Of a DNA stretch of 64,000 nucleotides, positions 12,830 to 24,291 are shown in pieces; the first letter of the stretch is position 1, and every line of letters begins with the position of its first letter. Made by a program: the position numbers and the translations under genes. Source of the stretch: Tubulanus polymorphus (taxonomy: Eukaryota > Nemertea > Palaeonemertea > Tubulaniformes > Tubulanidae); the NCBI RefSeq assembly GCF_964204645.1, contig NC_134026.1:14782450-14846449 (forward strand), written 5' to 3'. The notes under the pieces were generated by a model. The model did not search any database. It worked only from the letters and a program-made list of their open reading frames with translations, and was not told where the DNA came from.

Positions 12830-13481
12830 ACCTAAGACCCCCTAAACCTAAGACCTAAGACCCGTTAGGTCTTATGTTTAGGGGGTCTTAGGTTTAGTGA
12901 CACCTATATATAATATACTAAACCTAAGACCCATAAACCTAAGACCCCCAAATATCTCGTCCAAAGTACACAAATAACGAATTAGAGCCAGGTCTTATGT
13001 TTATGGGTCTTAGGTTTAGTGACACCTATATATAATATACTAAACCTAAGACCCATAAACCTAAGACCCCCAAATATCTCGTCTCTGATAAATAAACTAA
13101 ATTTTAATAGGCCATCGATGGATCATTTTAACTAATATCTATATATTAGAACCATTTCGAATAGTCTAAAGTACACAAATAATAACTTAGAGTCGGGTCT
13201 TAGGTTTATGGGTCTTAGGTTTAGTGACACACCTATATATAACATACTAAACAGACTATTCGAAATGGTTCTAATACATAGATATTAGTTAAAATGATCC
13301 ATCGATGGCCTATTTAAATTTGGTTCATTTATCAGAGACGAGATATTTGGGGGTCTTAGGTTTATGGGTCTTAGGTTTAGTATATTATATATAGGTGTCA
13401 CTAAACCTAAGACCCCCTAAACATAAGACCTAACGGGTCTTAGGTCTTAGGTTTAGGGGGTCTTAGGTTTAGTGACACCCC
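12817..13481. mobile_element. 665-bp foldback element with long TIRs
   Basis: It starts GGGGTGTCACTAAACC and ends GGTTTAGTGACACCCC. The two halves are near-complete inverted copies across most of the element. Each arm is itself built of the word CCTAAGACCC in alternating orientation, so there are hairpins within the hairpin. No coding capacity. It separates a LINE ORF1 on the left from a Penelope reverse transcriptase on the right. Because the two flanks are different elements, no target-site duplication can be assigned. Confidence 0.85.
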
Positions 13482-13483
13482 TC

Positions 13484-14699
13484 AAGTGTACTTACTTCTT
13501 GTTTAACGGCGGTTACTACCTTCAAGTCCATGGTGCTGCTATGGGTTCACCAGTCTCACCCATCGTATGCAATCTATACATGGAAGAGTTTGAACAGTTA
13601 GCCTTAAGGACGGCATTACATCCTCCCAGGTGGTGGAAACGGTATGTCGATGATACATACACAGTATTGAAGAAGCAGTACGCCGAAGAATTTAGTACCC
13701 ATCTGAACCAAGTGGACGATGACATAAAATGGACATCGGAAGCTGAATCGGTCAATGTTTTACCGAGTATTGACTATGGTGGTGACAGTAGGACGGAACG
13801 ATCTATTGCGTTCTTAGACACGCTATCGGTGGTAAACAGTGACCACACTATCCGTACGAGAGTATACAGGAAAGACACTCATACCGACCAGTACCTGAAC
13901 GTCAATAGCAACCACCCCCTAGAACACAAGAAGGGTGTTGTGAGAACGTTGAACCACAGGGCGGAAAGTGTCGTATCGGATCCAGTGGATAAGTTAGAGG
14001 AGGTCAACTATGTAAAGAAGGCTCTGAGTTTTAACGACTATCCTGCCTGGATCACGTCACCGAACCCATGCAAACCGGCTAATAATACTAAGGAAGCTAC
14101 ACAATCCGAAAGGTGGAAAGTCGCTCCCGTCGTGATGCCATATATTAAGGGTACCTCAGAACAGTTACGTCGGGTTATGAAACGATACGGAGTACCGGTG
14201 TTCTTCAAACCCATGAACACTCTACGGCAGATTTTGGTTAGACCTAAGGACAAACTGGATAAATCGAGAGTAGCGAGTCCGGTGTATCAAGTGCGAACAG
14301 TGTAGTGACTCGTATGTAGGTGAAACCGAACGATCCTTAAGAGCCAGATTCGGGGAACACAGACACCCCAGCTCCGTTACGTCAGAGGTGTCGAAACACC
14401 TTCATGTCGACCAACCGGGTCACACAGTTGACATTGACAACGTTAGGATTCTCGGTGTTGAACCCAGATGGTTTGAGAGAGGTGTCAAAGAAGCAATCCA
14501 CATCCGTACATTGCACCCTTCTCTCAACAAAGACGGGGGCCGTTTTCATCTCCCGGCCGTCTGGAACAACGTGCTGTCCCGTTCTATGGAGGGGGGCACA
14601 CACACAGCTGATTCTCGAGGGAATACCGGAATCCCGGATGACGTCAGCAGTGACATCATCAGTGTGATCAAGCCTGTAGGAACAGGCGAAAGCTAACAA
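13484..14699 (+). pseudogene. Penelope-like element reverse transcriptase with GIY-YIG endonuclease, 5' truncated, frameshifted
   Basis: The first frame (to 14305) contains reverse-transcriptase signatures: GAAMGSPVSP in the finger/palm region, the catalytic RYVDDT box, and a downstream FLDTLS segment, in the order typical of Penelope-like elements. From about 14287 a shifted frame carries KCEQCSDSYVGETERSL and FGEHRHP, the core of a GIY-YIG endonuclease, and stays open to 14696. Family knowledge: these elements fuse RT and GIY-YIG in one protein. Here a single-base indel near 14289 separates them, and the N-terminal RT part is missing, replaced by the foldback element. Non-functional. Confidence 0.85.
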
Positions 14700-15250
14700 G
14701 TAAGTTTCGTTAATTATTCGGAGTTCCTACGGTTCAAATTAGGATACTAAAAATTAATCATATATATTAAATGAATGATAACTTTAATTATTACAATAAA
14801 TTCTTACAAAATAATCTGTAACAGCAAAATTATTATAGGATCGAGATCAGAAAATATTTGCTGAAGGCACATATAAAAAAACTACATGTATAAAATTTCG
14901 TGAAGTTCAATGGAAAGAAACTTTAAAATTCCTCAAAATATACGTGGACATACGAAAATACATTATTTTTCTAAAATATCAATAATATCTTATCGTCTCA
15001 AAACTATATAGCATGCATACCGGTCATTCAAGACTATCACAAAACAATATCACCGGTATCATAATTACAAAAAAAAACAAATCATATTTAACATGCATGT
15101 GTAAAAAAGTACACGTTTTCCTAAAATGTTGCCACAATTGAAAATTATTTAGTCTTTAACATTTACATGAGAAAAATGTATAAGCTCAAAACTATAATCG
15201 CATACATTCAATCAAGATTATTACAAAACAATATTACTGATATCTAAATC
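14700..15250. other. No gene recognised
   Basis: AT-rich sequence with diverged words resembling the 88-bp repeat unit that follows (ATTACAAAACAATAT...ATATC near 15040 and 15220), suggesting the minisatellite grew out of this sequence. Confidence 0.45.
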
Positions 15251-15261
15251 ATTATTCTCAG

Positions 15262-15990
15262 ATTATTCTAAAGGCACAATTTGCACCTTCTATACACATC
15301 CAAAAATATTACAGCAGGCATTACCGATATCTTAAATCATTATTCTCAGATTATTCTAAAGGTACAATTTGCACATTCTATACACATCCAAAAATATTAC
15401 AGCAGGCATTACCGATATCTTAAATCATTATTCTCAGATTATTCTAAAGGTACAATTTGCACATTCTATACACATCCAAAAATATTACAGCAGGCATTAC
15501 CGATATCTTAAATCATTATTCTCAGATTATTCTAAAGGTACAATTTGCACATTCTATACACATCCAAAAATATTACAGCAGGCATTACCGATATCTTAAA
15601 TCATTATTCTCAGATTATTCTAAAGACATAATTTGCACATTCTATACACATCCAAAAATATTACAGCAGGCATTACCGATATCTTAAATCATTATTCTCA
15701 GATTATTCTAAAGGTACAATTTGCACATTCTATACACATCCAAAAATATTACAGCAGGCATTACCGATATCTTAAATCATTATTCTCAGATTATTCTAAA
15801 GGTACAATTTGCACATTCTATACACATCCAAAAATATTACAGCAGGCATTACCGATATCTTAAATCATTATTCTCAGATAGACATCAAAAAATATTACAG
15901 TAGGCATTACCGACATCTTAAATCATTATTCTCAGATTATTCTAAAGGCACAATTTGTACATTATATACAGAGTCATCCAAAAATATTAC
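15262..15990. repeat. 88-bp minisatellite, about eight copies
   Basis: The unit contains CAGCAGGCATTACCGATATC and repeats with an exact 88-bp period from about 15281 to 15870; the last copies are diverged and carry a deletion near 15880. The period is not a multiple of three, so a 76-residue ORF ending at the same point recurs in each copy; these ORFs are not genes. Confidence 0.95.
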
Positions 15991-16450
15991 GGTAGGCTCC
16001 GCTAAAAAAATGTGTCCAACTTCAGTGATATCCGAGTTTTAGTGTTGTAAAAAATATTTCAACAAGCATCAGAGTTCAACAGTAATCCGAGTTGGTCGGA
16101 TCTGACTTGAGCGGAGTTTACTGTACCATAATGGAAATAAAAGTGTAGTCAATTTCAATAAGTACTTTTCCAAGAAAAAGAATATCATTTATCTCAAATC
16201 ATATTACACATATTATATCATACATTTTCCTAAAATGCTATGCTACATTATTTTAGTCCCAAAAATAATACTTGCAATTTCAGCTATTCTAGATTTGCCA
16301 CACGCATGGAGACAAGTTATAGAAGATAGGATTTAATAAAATAGTACTTAATATCATTGGTAGAAAAAGAAATTGGGATGGATGAATGGACAGAGTGCGC
16401 CCTAACTGTTCGCGATTCATAAGCTTGGTAACATAGCTCCTATGGCTTAA

Positions 16451-17453
16451 CTAGGCATCTGCTTCACTGTCACTTTCATTAACGGTTACTAAATTTTCAT
16501 TCCTTGCAGTTGTCTGAAACAAACAATGACACAGTTAGCCTTACAAAAAACCATTAAAAATATTAGTAGATAAATGCCAGGATTATATTATTTCTTACCT
16601 TTTCCGCCAAATAAGAAGAGCCTCCAGGTTTTTGAGGGGCCAATTTGAGAAAGTTTCCAATCGCAAGATCAACATCTGTTTGGCTTGAGTTCTTGCTGGC
16701 ATAACAAGCACCTGAAAAACATTGATAGGTTCAATCTTAGTTAAGTATAAAAAGTGTTAAGTAAAACAAAAAAAAGCAGAACTGAATACCGGTAAGTTTT
16801 TGGAACTTGATATCATTCAACCTTTTTAGAGCAAAATCTAGAAAATAACAGGAAAAATGCGCACAGCCAAACCTGCTTAATTCGGATCTGCTTTATCCGG
16901 ATTTTGGTCTAATCGGGACAATATTTGCAGTTCATTTGTTCTTAAATATACCAAAAAGTGACTTTTAATCCAGATTTCTCATAAACCGGATGAATTTTAT
17001 GTATGTCCCAAATGATCCGAACTATTGCGGATTCTACTGCATTCTACATGCAGGTTTTCAGAAAATTAACTCTTTTCAGCAATATTATTGATATTATAGA
17101 ATGTTTTTACTCACGAACTATTACTGCATAGTTTGGTTTCGATGAAAGCGCGCTTCTTTTTTCGGCCCTTTAGAGAAAAACCTGACCATCTGTTATTCGT
17201 CCCCAGGGCTCTTAACATTCTCCTTGCCACATCTCCAGTACTTTGTCCCCCGATCGAAGGTAAGATTGCTAAATAAAATCCAATAAAAGCAAAAATGAGT
17301 GGTTAGCAAAAAAGAAAAGAAAAAACATTGTTTACTCATAATATATATCTTGTATGTACATGACACTAATACATGTACACATACCAAAGATTTTCTATAG
17401 TTCTTGTCTTCAAGCTTTAGATTCAATTCATCAAAATCTTCCACCGAATCCAT
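16451..17453 (-). pseudogene. 3' half of a spliced DUF4806-domain gene, severed by the Polinton
   Basis: Four minus-strand exons join in frame at GT-AG sites: 17381-17453, 17125-17268, 16599-16711 and 16451-16513 (stop TAG). The exons encode the DUF4806 pattern: an acidic VEDFDELNLKLED start, RKSLV before the first intron, then SIGGQSTGDVARRM, a basic GRKKKRAF segment and a C-terminal LKLAPQ helix, ending in an acidic tail. The function of the domain is unknown; the genes are common in invertebrates and fish. Upstream exons of the same gene lie at 40559-42240. The Polinton inserted at 17468/40553, inside a coding exon. Across the empty site the frame is kept but meets a TAA just before ATG 17453. 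A shortened protein of 130 residues from that ATG remains possible. Confidence 0.7.
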
Positions 17454-17462
17454 TCTTTAGGG

Positions 17463-17468
17463 AATATC
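17463..17468. repeat. Left target-site duplication AATATC of the Polinton
   Basis: AATATC directly precedes the element end AGTAATAGG. The identical AATATC follows the right end at 40553-40558. Six base pairs is the duplication length typical of Polinton integrase. Confidence 0.92.
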
Positions 17469-17850
17469 AGTAATAGGGGTAATGGGCTTTCAGATCAAAG
17501 GTCGAAGGGTCGAGCTCGTAAAAAATGAAAATAACAATAATTTACAGTTGAATTAGTCGCGCACACTCCTAATTCAACTGTAAATTATTGTTATTTTCAT
17601 TTTTTACTCACTCGCCCCTTCAACCTTTGATATGAAAGCCTATTATCCCTATTACTCTTAAAATATTCATATATATGAATAAAATATAAATCATTGAACT
17701 TCTAAAATCAATTTTAATAAAAAATTTAGTATTAAAATGGAAGCAAATAAGTACTACTGCCCAACATGTAATATCAATATAGATAAATCCCAAAAAGCAA
17801 GACACAATAAAACTAAAACACATTTAGAGAATAAATTGAAATTAGAATAT
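17469..17850. repeat. Left terminal inverted repeat, forming a long hairpin
   Basis: 382 bp match the reverse complement of 40170-40552. The outer 188 bp is itself a palindrome: arms 17469-17556 and 17569-17656 (88 nt each), of which 39 nt next to the 12-nt loop (17518-17556 with 17569-17607) pair perfectly. The repeat runs through the presumed promoter and the first 38 codons of the polymerase gene. Confidence 0.93.
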
Positions 17851-20690
17851 AAAGATGATATATTAGAAACTAAATTAAATGAATTAAAGAATGAAAAAGA
17901 AACATAAAAATGTGATACATGTAATCAATCATTCAGTGATAAAAGATATTATAAAGAACATTTAAAATCTATAAGTCATATTAGAAATAAGAATAATGAT
18001 ATTTTAGGTGAAGATTATTTTGATAATGATAACGATAAGAAACAGAAGACAATTAAAAGAATAAGAAATAAATTAAACAATAAAAGACCATACATGGAAG
18101 ATGTAAGAAATTATATTAATTCATTAGATAATAAAAAAGATATAGAGATAACCGAAGCATCTAAAAGTGATATTGGTCCAGCAGCTATCGAGTTTAAATT
18201 TCATAAAGGAAAAACATTAGAAGAAAATAAAAAACATTTAGAAAATATGAAAAATATTATAAAAATAATTACTGATGTTGAATATCCTAAAATTAGTATA
18301 TCAGTTAAAGTAAAGTTTATAAAATCTGAAGATAAACCAATATATAATATAAATTCTCATTCACAACATATTATATCTAAACAACATATAGATGATAAAT
18401 TAGATAAATGTTATAATGAAGTAAAAACTAAAATAAAAGAGAAATATTTTGAAGGATCTGGTTTAATATTTGATGAGATAATATTTATGACTTTACGTGT
18501 TTATAACACAAAATATAATAAGTTAACTAAATCAAAACCAATAGATGAAAATAATTTATCATATTATAAAGATGATAGTATAAATGGAACAAGTTATATT
18601 AAACTACCATTTAAAACTAATGCTGTAATAAATGTACAAAATTTTGATAATAAATGTTTTCTATGGGCTATAATAAGTTGTTTACATCCAACAGAAGATA
18701 TTACACATAGTTTTAGATTAACTCATTATAAACAATTTGAAAAAAATTATAAGATAGATAAGTATCCTGTTATAATTAAAGACATCCCAAAGATAGAAAG
18801 AGATAATAATTTAAAGATAAATGTATTTGATTTAATCAAATTACCAAATACAAAAGGTAACAATATAAAACATTATACATTAGAACCTTTATATCTATCA
18901 AAAGATTATGATTCAAACGATGTTATAGATATACTATATTATGAGAATCATTATATGTGGATTAAACAAATAGATTTATTTTTTATTTTTTAGAACAGAA
19001 AGTGATCACCATAATAAAATATATCTTTGTAGAAAATGTTTACATAGATTCAGTAATGAAAGTACGATATTAAATCATAAACAATTATGTGAAAATCATG
19101 ATTATTGTAAATTAGTTTTACCAAATGAAAAAGATAAAATATTAGAATTCAAAAAATATGATTAGAAAAATAAAGTACCATTTGTTATATATGGAGATTT
19201 TGAATCATTAAATAAAGAATTAACTGATCAAGATAGAAAAGAAATATATTATAAAAGAAAGAAATTAAATTCTAATGAAAATGATTTTTCAGATGAACCA
19301 CCAAAAACAAATACAATTAAAAAGATTCATCAATCAGCTGCTGCTTTCGGGTTATATATTAAATCTGATTATCCAGAACTAATTGAAAGTGAATATTATC
19401 ATTATAGAAATGAAAATGTTATCAATCATTTTTGTGACTTATTGATTGAATATGAAATAAGATTTAGTAAATTATTGAATACAAATATAGAAATTATAAT
19501 GACAGAAGAAGATAAAGAAGAATTTGAGTTTTCAGATAAATGTTATTATTGTGAAAAGATATTTAATTATAAAGATAAAAAAGTAAGAGACCATGATCAT
19601 TTGAACGGAAAGTTTAGAGGCGCTGCACATGAGAATTGTTACTTACAAGCTAAGAAAATTAACTTTGTACCAGTTATATTTTAGAATCTATCAGGATATG
19701 ATGCACATTTATTCATCAAACAGTTATGTCATAAAATAGAAGAAATCAATAATGAAATAGAAATATTAAATTCAAATAGATCAAAAGATAAAATACCAAC
19801 TTATAAATTTAGAATGTTAGCTAAAACATCTGAGAATTATATATCATTCCAATTTGGTTGCCTAAGATTTATAGATTCATATAGAAATCTAGCTTATTGT
19901 CCCGAACATAAAACTGTAACTCATGAAGAATTATCAAATTATCAAAAAAGAATTAAACCCGAAAATCATATTCATACAGAAAAGTTAATGGTAACTCAAG
20001 AAGATAAATATAATTATGTAGTACATTATAGAATGTTAAAATTCTATTTGAATCAAGGAATGATTCTAAAAAAAGTACATAGATATATTTCATTTAGTCA
20101 ATCTAAGTGGTAAGAAAAATATATAGATTTTAACACCAAACAGAGAACTGAAGCTAAAACTGATTTCGAAAAAGATTTCTTCAAGTTAATGAATAATGCA
20201 TTCTATGGTAAGACTTGTGAAAATATTAGAAATAGAAATGATATTGAGTTAGTAAGTAATGGCAAAAGGATAAGGTATTTACAAACATATCCTAAGTTCA
20301 TTGGTAACAGAATATTTGATGAAAGCCGCAGTTAAGATGAGAAGAACATCAATGAAATTTAATAAACCAATCTATGTTGGCGCTTCAGTTTTAGAATTAT
20401 CTAAATTACTAATGTATGAATTCTATTATAATGTATTACAACCACTTTTTGGAGAAAAACATATAGAAATACTATATTTTGATACAGATTCTTACATATT
20501 AAAGATAAAAACTGATAACATAACTGATGATTTAAAAACATTAAAACATCATTTTGATTTTAGTAATTATCCTAAAGATCATGAATTGTTTAGCAATGAT
20601 AATAAAAAAGTTCCAGGGAAGTTTAAGGATGAATTAGGCGGCGAAGAAATGATTGAATTCATTGGTATTAGATCTAAAATTGGTTTTCTG
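17737..20690 (+). pseudogene. polB: Polinton DNA polymerase B, first copy, deleted and truncated
   Basis: This copy closely parallels the polymerase at 24663 and keeps the N-terminal zinc fingers, the exonuclease region (IYGDFESL) and the YFDTDSYIL catalytic box. Several in-frame stops are present, for example a TAA replacing a codon before KCDTCNQ near 17909. At about 19880 an internal deletion of roughly 760 bp, relative to the second copy, removes everything from the third exonuclease motif through polymerase motif A. The frame ends at about 20690, where sequence switches abruptly to an inverted capsid gene. It cannot encode an active polymerase. Confidence 0.85.
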
Positions 20691-21069
20691 ATTGGATGCC
20701 TTGAAATATCATATTATTTCTATTTTCTTTAGTTAACCATAAATCTTTATAATGCATAAATAAATTAGAATCATCTAATGAGAAAACTGTGTCTGGACCA
20801 ATCTTTATAATTAATTTTTTAATCAAATATCTTCCAACATTATCAACAACGTAATTATTATTATTGCCAGTTACTTTTATATCGGCTGATAAATAAATAC
20901 TATTTGGAACATAAAAAGTATTTTGTGTTAATCGAGGAATTCTAACATATAAAGTTTCATCAGGATTAATATTAGAAGGATTATGAGTAATTATATGATG
21001 TGATCTTTCTGCTTTAATAGCATTAGATATTCTATGATTCTTAGAAGGACTTATATAACTCCCACTCAT
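20691..21069 (-). pseudogene. Major capsid protein fragment (N-terminal ~125 residues), inverted
   Basis: The minus-strand frame starts at ATG 21069 after a TTAAATAA motif and parallels the N-terminus of the capsid protein at 34441, including LYVRIPRLTQNTFY and DLWLTKENRNN. It stops at the inversion breakpoint (about 20691), where the polymerase fragment begins on the opposite strand. Only the first part of the first jelly-roll is present. Confidence 0.85.
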
Positions 21070-21089
21070 TTATTTAACAAAAAAATTAA

Positions 21090-22540
21090 TTATTTATTTT
21101 TTATCATATTCACTAACCCAAAAATAATTGCACTTACAACTGTAATTAAAAATAAAATAATATGTTCAGCAGCAAAGTTAAGAATATTCCCTGCAGATTT
21201 CAATATAAAACCAACAATTGATGCAATAACTCCGGGTAAAGCTGCAGCAGATTTTTTAGATAGTTCCCATAAATATTTTGCTAATTTCTTTAAACCATCT
21301 TTAACTTTATCTTGTATAGAATTATTATCATTTGGCGGTTTATCTGGTTTATTAGGATTTAGCGTAGATTTCAGTGAATTTGATATAGCTAAACCAATTG
21401 TTGTAAATACCATAGTTACAGCTGTTAGAATTGAAAGAATTGTTATACCTTCTAACTTAAATAATAATTTTATTCTATCTTTCAATGATATTTTAGAATC
21501 TGGTTTAATCAACAAATCTTTAAGAATAACTTTTAATCTATTAATATTATAATCATGTGATTTTAATAATAATTTAATTTTTTCTTTCTGAAATTCTATG
21601 TTATATTCTAAATCATCTTTTTCTTTTTCTAAATATGCATTTGTTTTTTTAAATTCGATTTCTTCAATAACTTTATTATCTCTATCTAATTTTAGTTGTT
21701 CTATTTCTTTAATTTTATCAGTTCTATCTTTTTCTAACGTTCTAATTTTAAAATCTCTTATACTTTTATCATGTGCAATTTTATCAGATGCAAGTCTTAT
21801 ACTAATAATTTCTCTTATTGCTTTATCAGAAAATATATTTAAATCTTCTAATTCTGGATCTGTTGCATCAAGTAATCCATTTGGTAAAAGTTTTTCAATT
21901 GGTACTTTATTTGATTTTAGTTTACTAGTTTTGGAAGTTATATTCTGTTCAGAAGTTCTTTCTGTTTCTAAATTATTTTTGATTGTTTCAAATAAATCAT
22001 TAATTCTTTGTTTAAATACTCTTTTATTTTGATTTATTTCTTCTTGTGTTACATTTTCTATTTCATTACTATTACTTATTCTTTTAATTCTATCTGGTTC
22101 TAATTTTTCCAAAGTTGATTCTGCTAATATTTTGTTTTGATTTTTATAAGAGATATCAATATAATAATTATCTTTCAAATGATAATAATATTCACCATCT
22201 AAAGATTTTAATTCTTGTACTAAAAGTCTGGCGCCTCTATCATTTATATTATACCCAGATCTTTCAAATACAGGTTTGAATCTATAAATATATTCATTAT
22301 ATTCTAATCTTTTTTTACTAAATCTGGATTTTCATTTTCAGGATTTATTCTCGATTAAGTTCTATCAAATTCATCTGTTGATTGGCCTTTAGAACCACTA
22401 TCTGCTAAATTAGAATTATATGCTGATTCATCATCATTATCAATATTAGTTTCTGCATCATTATAATCATCATCAATATATCCTTCATTATTATTTCCCA
22501 TTTCTCCCATTTCATAATCATCTCCACCTTCTACATCCAT
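21090..22540 (-). pseudogene. Coiled-coil/membrane structural protein, inverted copy, frameshifted
   Basis: Homologous to the gene at 32775-34380. The first frame (22540-22355) is acidic and matches that gene's N-terminus. After frame changes, the main frame (22178-21090) carries a long charged coiled coil, a first hydrophobic segment (LSILTAVTMVFTTIGLAIS), and a C-terminal block with KKSAAALPG followed by a second strongly hydrophobic segment. The Ala-Leu-Pro-Gly block is, from memory, conserved in Polinton virion proteins of many invertebrates. Confidence 0.75.
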
Positions 22541-22688
22541 TTACATAATAAAAAAATTAATATTTAAAATATAATATTCCTCCAATTACAATTCCTATAC
22601 AAGTTATAGCTAATTTAGCATTTTCATGGGATTTATTGTCATCATTTAGTTTAATTATTTCATGTTGAATATTATCAGTTTCATTATT

Positions 22689-22826
22689 CCTGAAGATGAC
22701 TATTAGGATATAGTCGAAACGTTGAAATAAACTACTATCTCGAAGTTTCATTTTCGGACTTTTTATTATCATTGTGGGATTCTCTCCTCATCGCGTCAAC
22801 ACGGATATAGTGTTCTACCAATCGTG
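22689..22826 (+). mobile_element. Short Penelope-type insertion with hammerhead core
   Basis: This 138-bp segment is absent from the homologous position in the second Polinton copy (near 32640) and is flanked by ATTATCAGTTT on both sides (22671-22681 and 22827-22837), where the other copy has one. Its left end holds a hammerhead ribozyme core followed by GTTGAAATAAAC, as in termini of Penelope-like elements. Confidence 0.7.
22690..22720 (+). ncRNA. Hammerhead ribozyme core (Penelope type)
   Basis: CTGAAGA at 22690-22696 and GAAAC at 22716-22720 are the two conserved strands of the hammerhead core. Between them GACTAT and ATAGTC form a perfect 6-bp stem II closed by a TAGG loop. Stems I and III were not resolved, so cleavage activity is not claimed. 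Confidence 0.6.
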
Positions 22827-24031
22827 ATTATCAGTTTTAATATTTTCTGATGTATTGTAATCTTTTATTTTAGAATCATTATTTAATTTAATATTCTTAG
22901 ATTTAGTTTCTGTTGATTGAATATGTTTTTTATTTTTTTCACCTTCCATTAATTTTGGAGCAGTAATAATCTTTTTATTTATATCATTTAATCCAAATGA
23001 ATTATTTATTGTTGCAGTCTTAATTAAATTATTATAACCCATCATTATTTCCCATCTTTAATACTAAATCATTAGAAATAATTAATAGATTAGGGCCTAT
23101 ACAATAATTTAATCTAATATGTGATTTATCTAAATAATTTTGATATCTTACAATGTTTTCTGGAATCGATCTATTTTTATCATTATGAATAGAATCTTCA
23201 AATAAAACTTTGAATCGTTTCTGCGCATCAAATGAAGTGTTATCATTTCCAACTATTGGTGATCTTGTTTCAACTTGCGCACCTAGAATACATATCAAAT
23301 AAGTTCTAATAGATTGATTTATTCTTTGTATACCTGTTATCGTAAAACCTTCACTTTTTTCTAAAATGAAATTAATCCAACCATTATTATTATCAATTTT
23401 ATAATTATGATAAGCTGAAATTCTATGCATATAATCAATTCTTTTTATTTCATACTCTTCACCAATACCTTGCAATTTACCATGCGCTCTAAAATCGGAA
23501 TTAATATTTATATTAAATTCATTACATATTTTATAAAACTTAGATAGATTAATATTATTATCCAATTCTTTAAAATATTTAGATCCGGGCAAAGGACATT
23601 CTAATTCATTTGATATTACTCTGATTTGAAAATATGTGTGAAATCTAAATATTGTGTGAATCAATTTTAAATCAGAATACTTCAAATTTTTATCTAAGTT
23701 ATTCAAATGATCATTCCAACTTATACCACAACCAGTTGTTGCACAATAAACAGCAAAATTTAATTGGTTCTGCCAATATTTCATATTAGATTTTACTTTA
23801 TATATATGATATTCATCTCGAGTAAAAGTAACTTCATATGTATTAAATATATTTTCCATTTTAGAAATAAAAAACTGTGATTCAGTAACATAAATTTCTA
23901 AATTAGTTAATGAATTTAAAACTAAATTTTTATATGTAATATTTTTTTTAAAATCTATTGCAGGAATATTATATTTAATTGATTTATTATATTGGAAAGC
24001 TTTTGGAAACCCCATTTATATAATTAAAAAA

Positions 24032-24268
24032 TTAATAATTTATTAATTCTTTAAATAATTTATCTTGTTCTTCAACTGTTATATGACCATTTAAACTTAT
24101 TATATGATCTAGTGTATTTTTTAATTTATTAATTTCTTTTATATTAGTTTTAATGTTTTTTTTATTACTTTTTATATTTAATTTTGAACTTATGCCAGTT
24201 AAAACACTTGAACTTAAACCTAATACACCGATTGATATAGCTAAAGGTGTTAATGAACTGAATATAAC
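24032..24268 (-). pseudogene. Two-membrane-segment protein, truncated inverted copy
   Basis: Homologous to the C-terminal two thirds of the gene at 30919-31353 (shared LTPLAISIG, GLSSSVLTGISSKLNIKSNK and a C-terminal ELINY). The N-terminal part is missing: homology breaks within AATGAACTGAATAT and is replaced by ~20 bp of TATAACTA-type sequence leading into the internal terminus. Confidence 0.7.
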
Positions 24269-24291
24269 TATAACTATACTATACTACTCGC

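Larger units (their letters stand above)
22560..24015 (-). pseudogene. Conserved Polinton virion-region protein, inverted copy
   Basis: Parallels the gene at 31370-32758. The 327-residue frame from ATG 24015 includes FPKAFQYNKSIKYNIPA and CATTTGCGISWNDHLNN. A frame change near 23040 shifts to the tail (23045-22815), and a 138-bp insertion at 22689-22826 interrupts the region just before the C-terminal membrane segment. ATG 24015 is directly preceded by TATATAA, the late-type start context. Function unknown. Confidence 0.75.

Noticed and set aside
12817-13481. Internal telomere tract
   Set aside because: The TTAGG-like words alternate in orientation and are embedded in a defined foldback element; no simple tandem telomere repeat is present.
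15262-15990. CRISPR-like array
   Set aside because: The whole 88-bp unit repeats; there are no unique spacers, and the window is animal DNA.
15281-16042. Series of overlapping 76-codon ORFs
   Set aside because: Identical by-products of the 88-bp minisatellite, each shifted by one unit.
21034-22032. Plus-strand ORFs of 172 and 144 codons
   Set aside because: Antisense shadows of the inverted coiled-coil/membrane protein gene on the minus strand.
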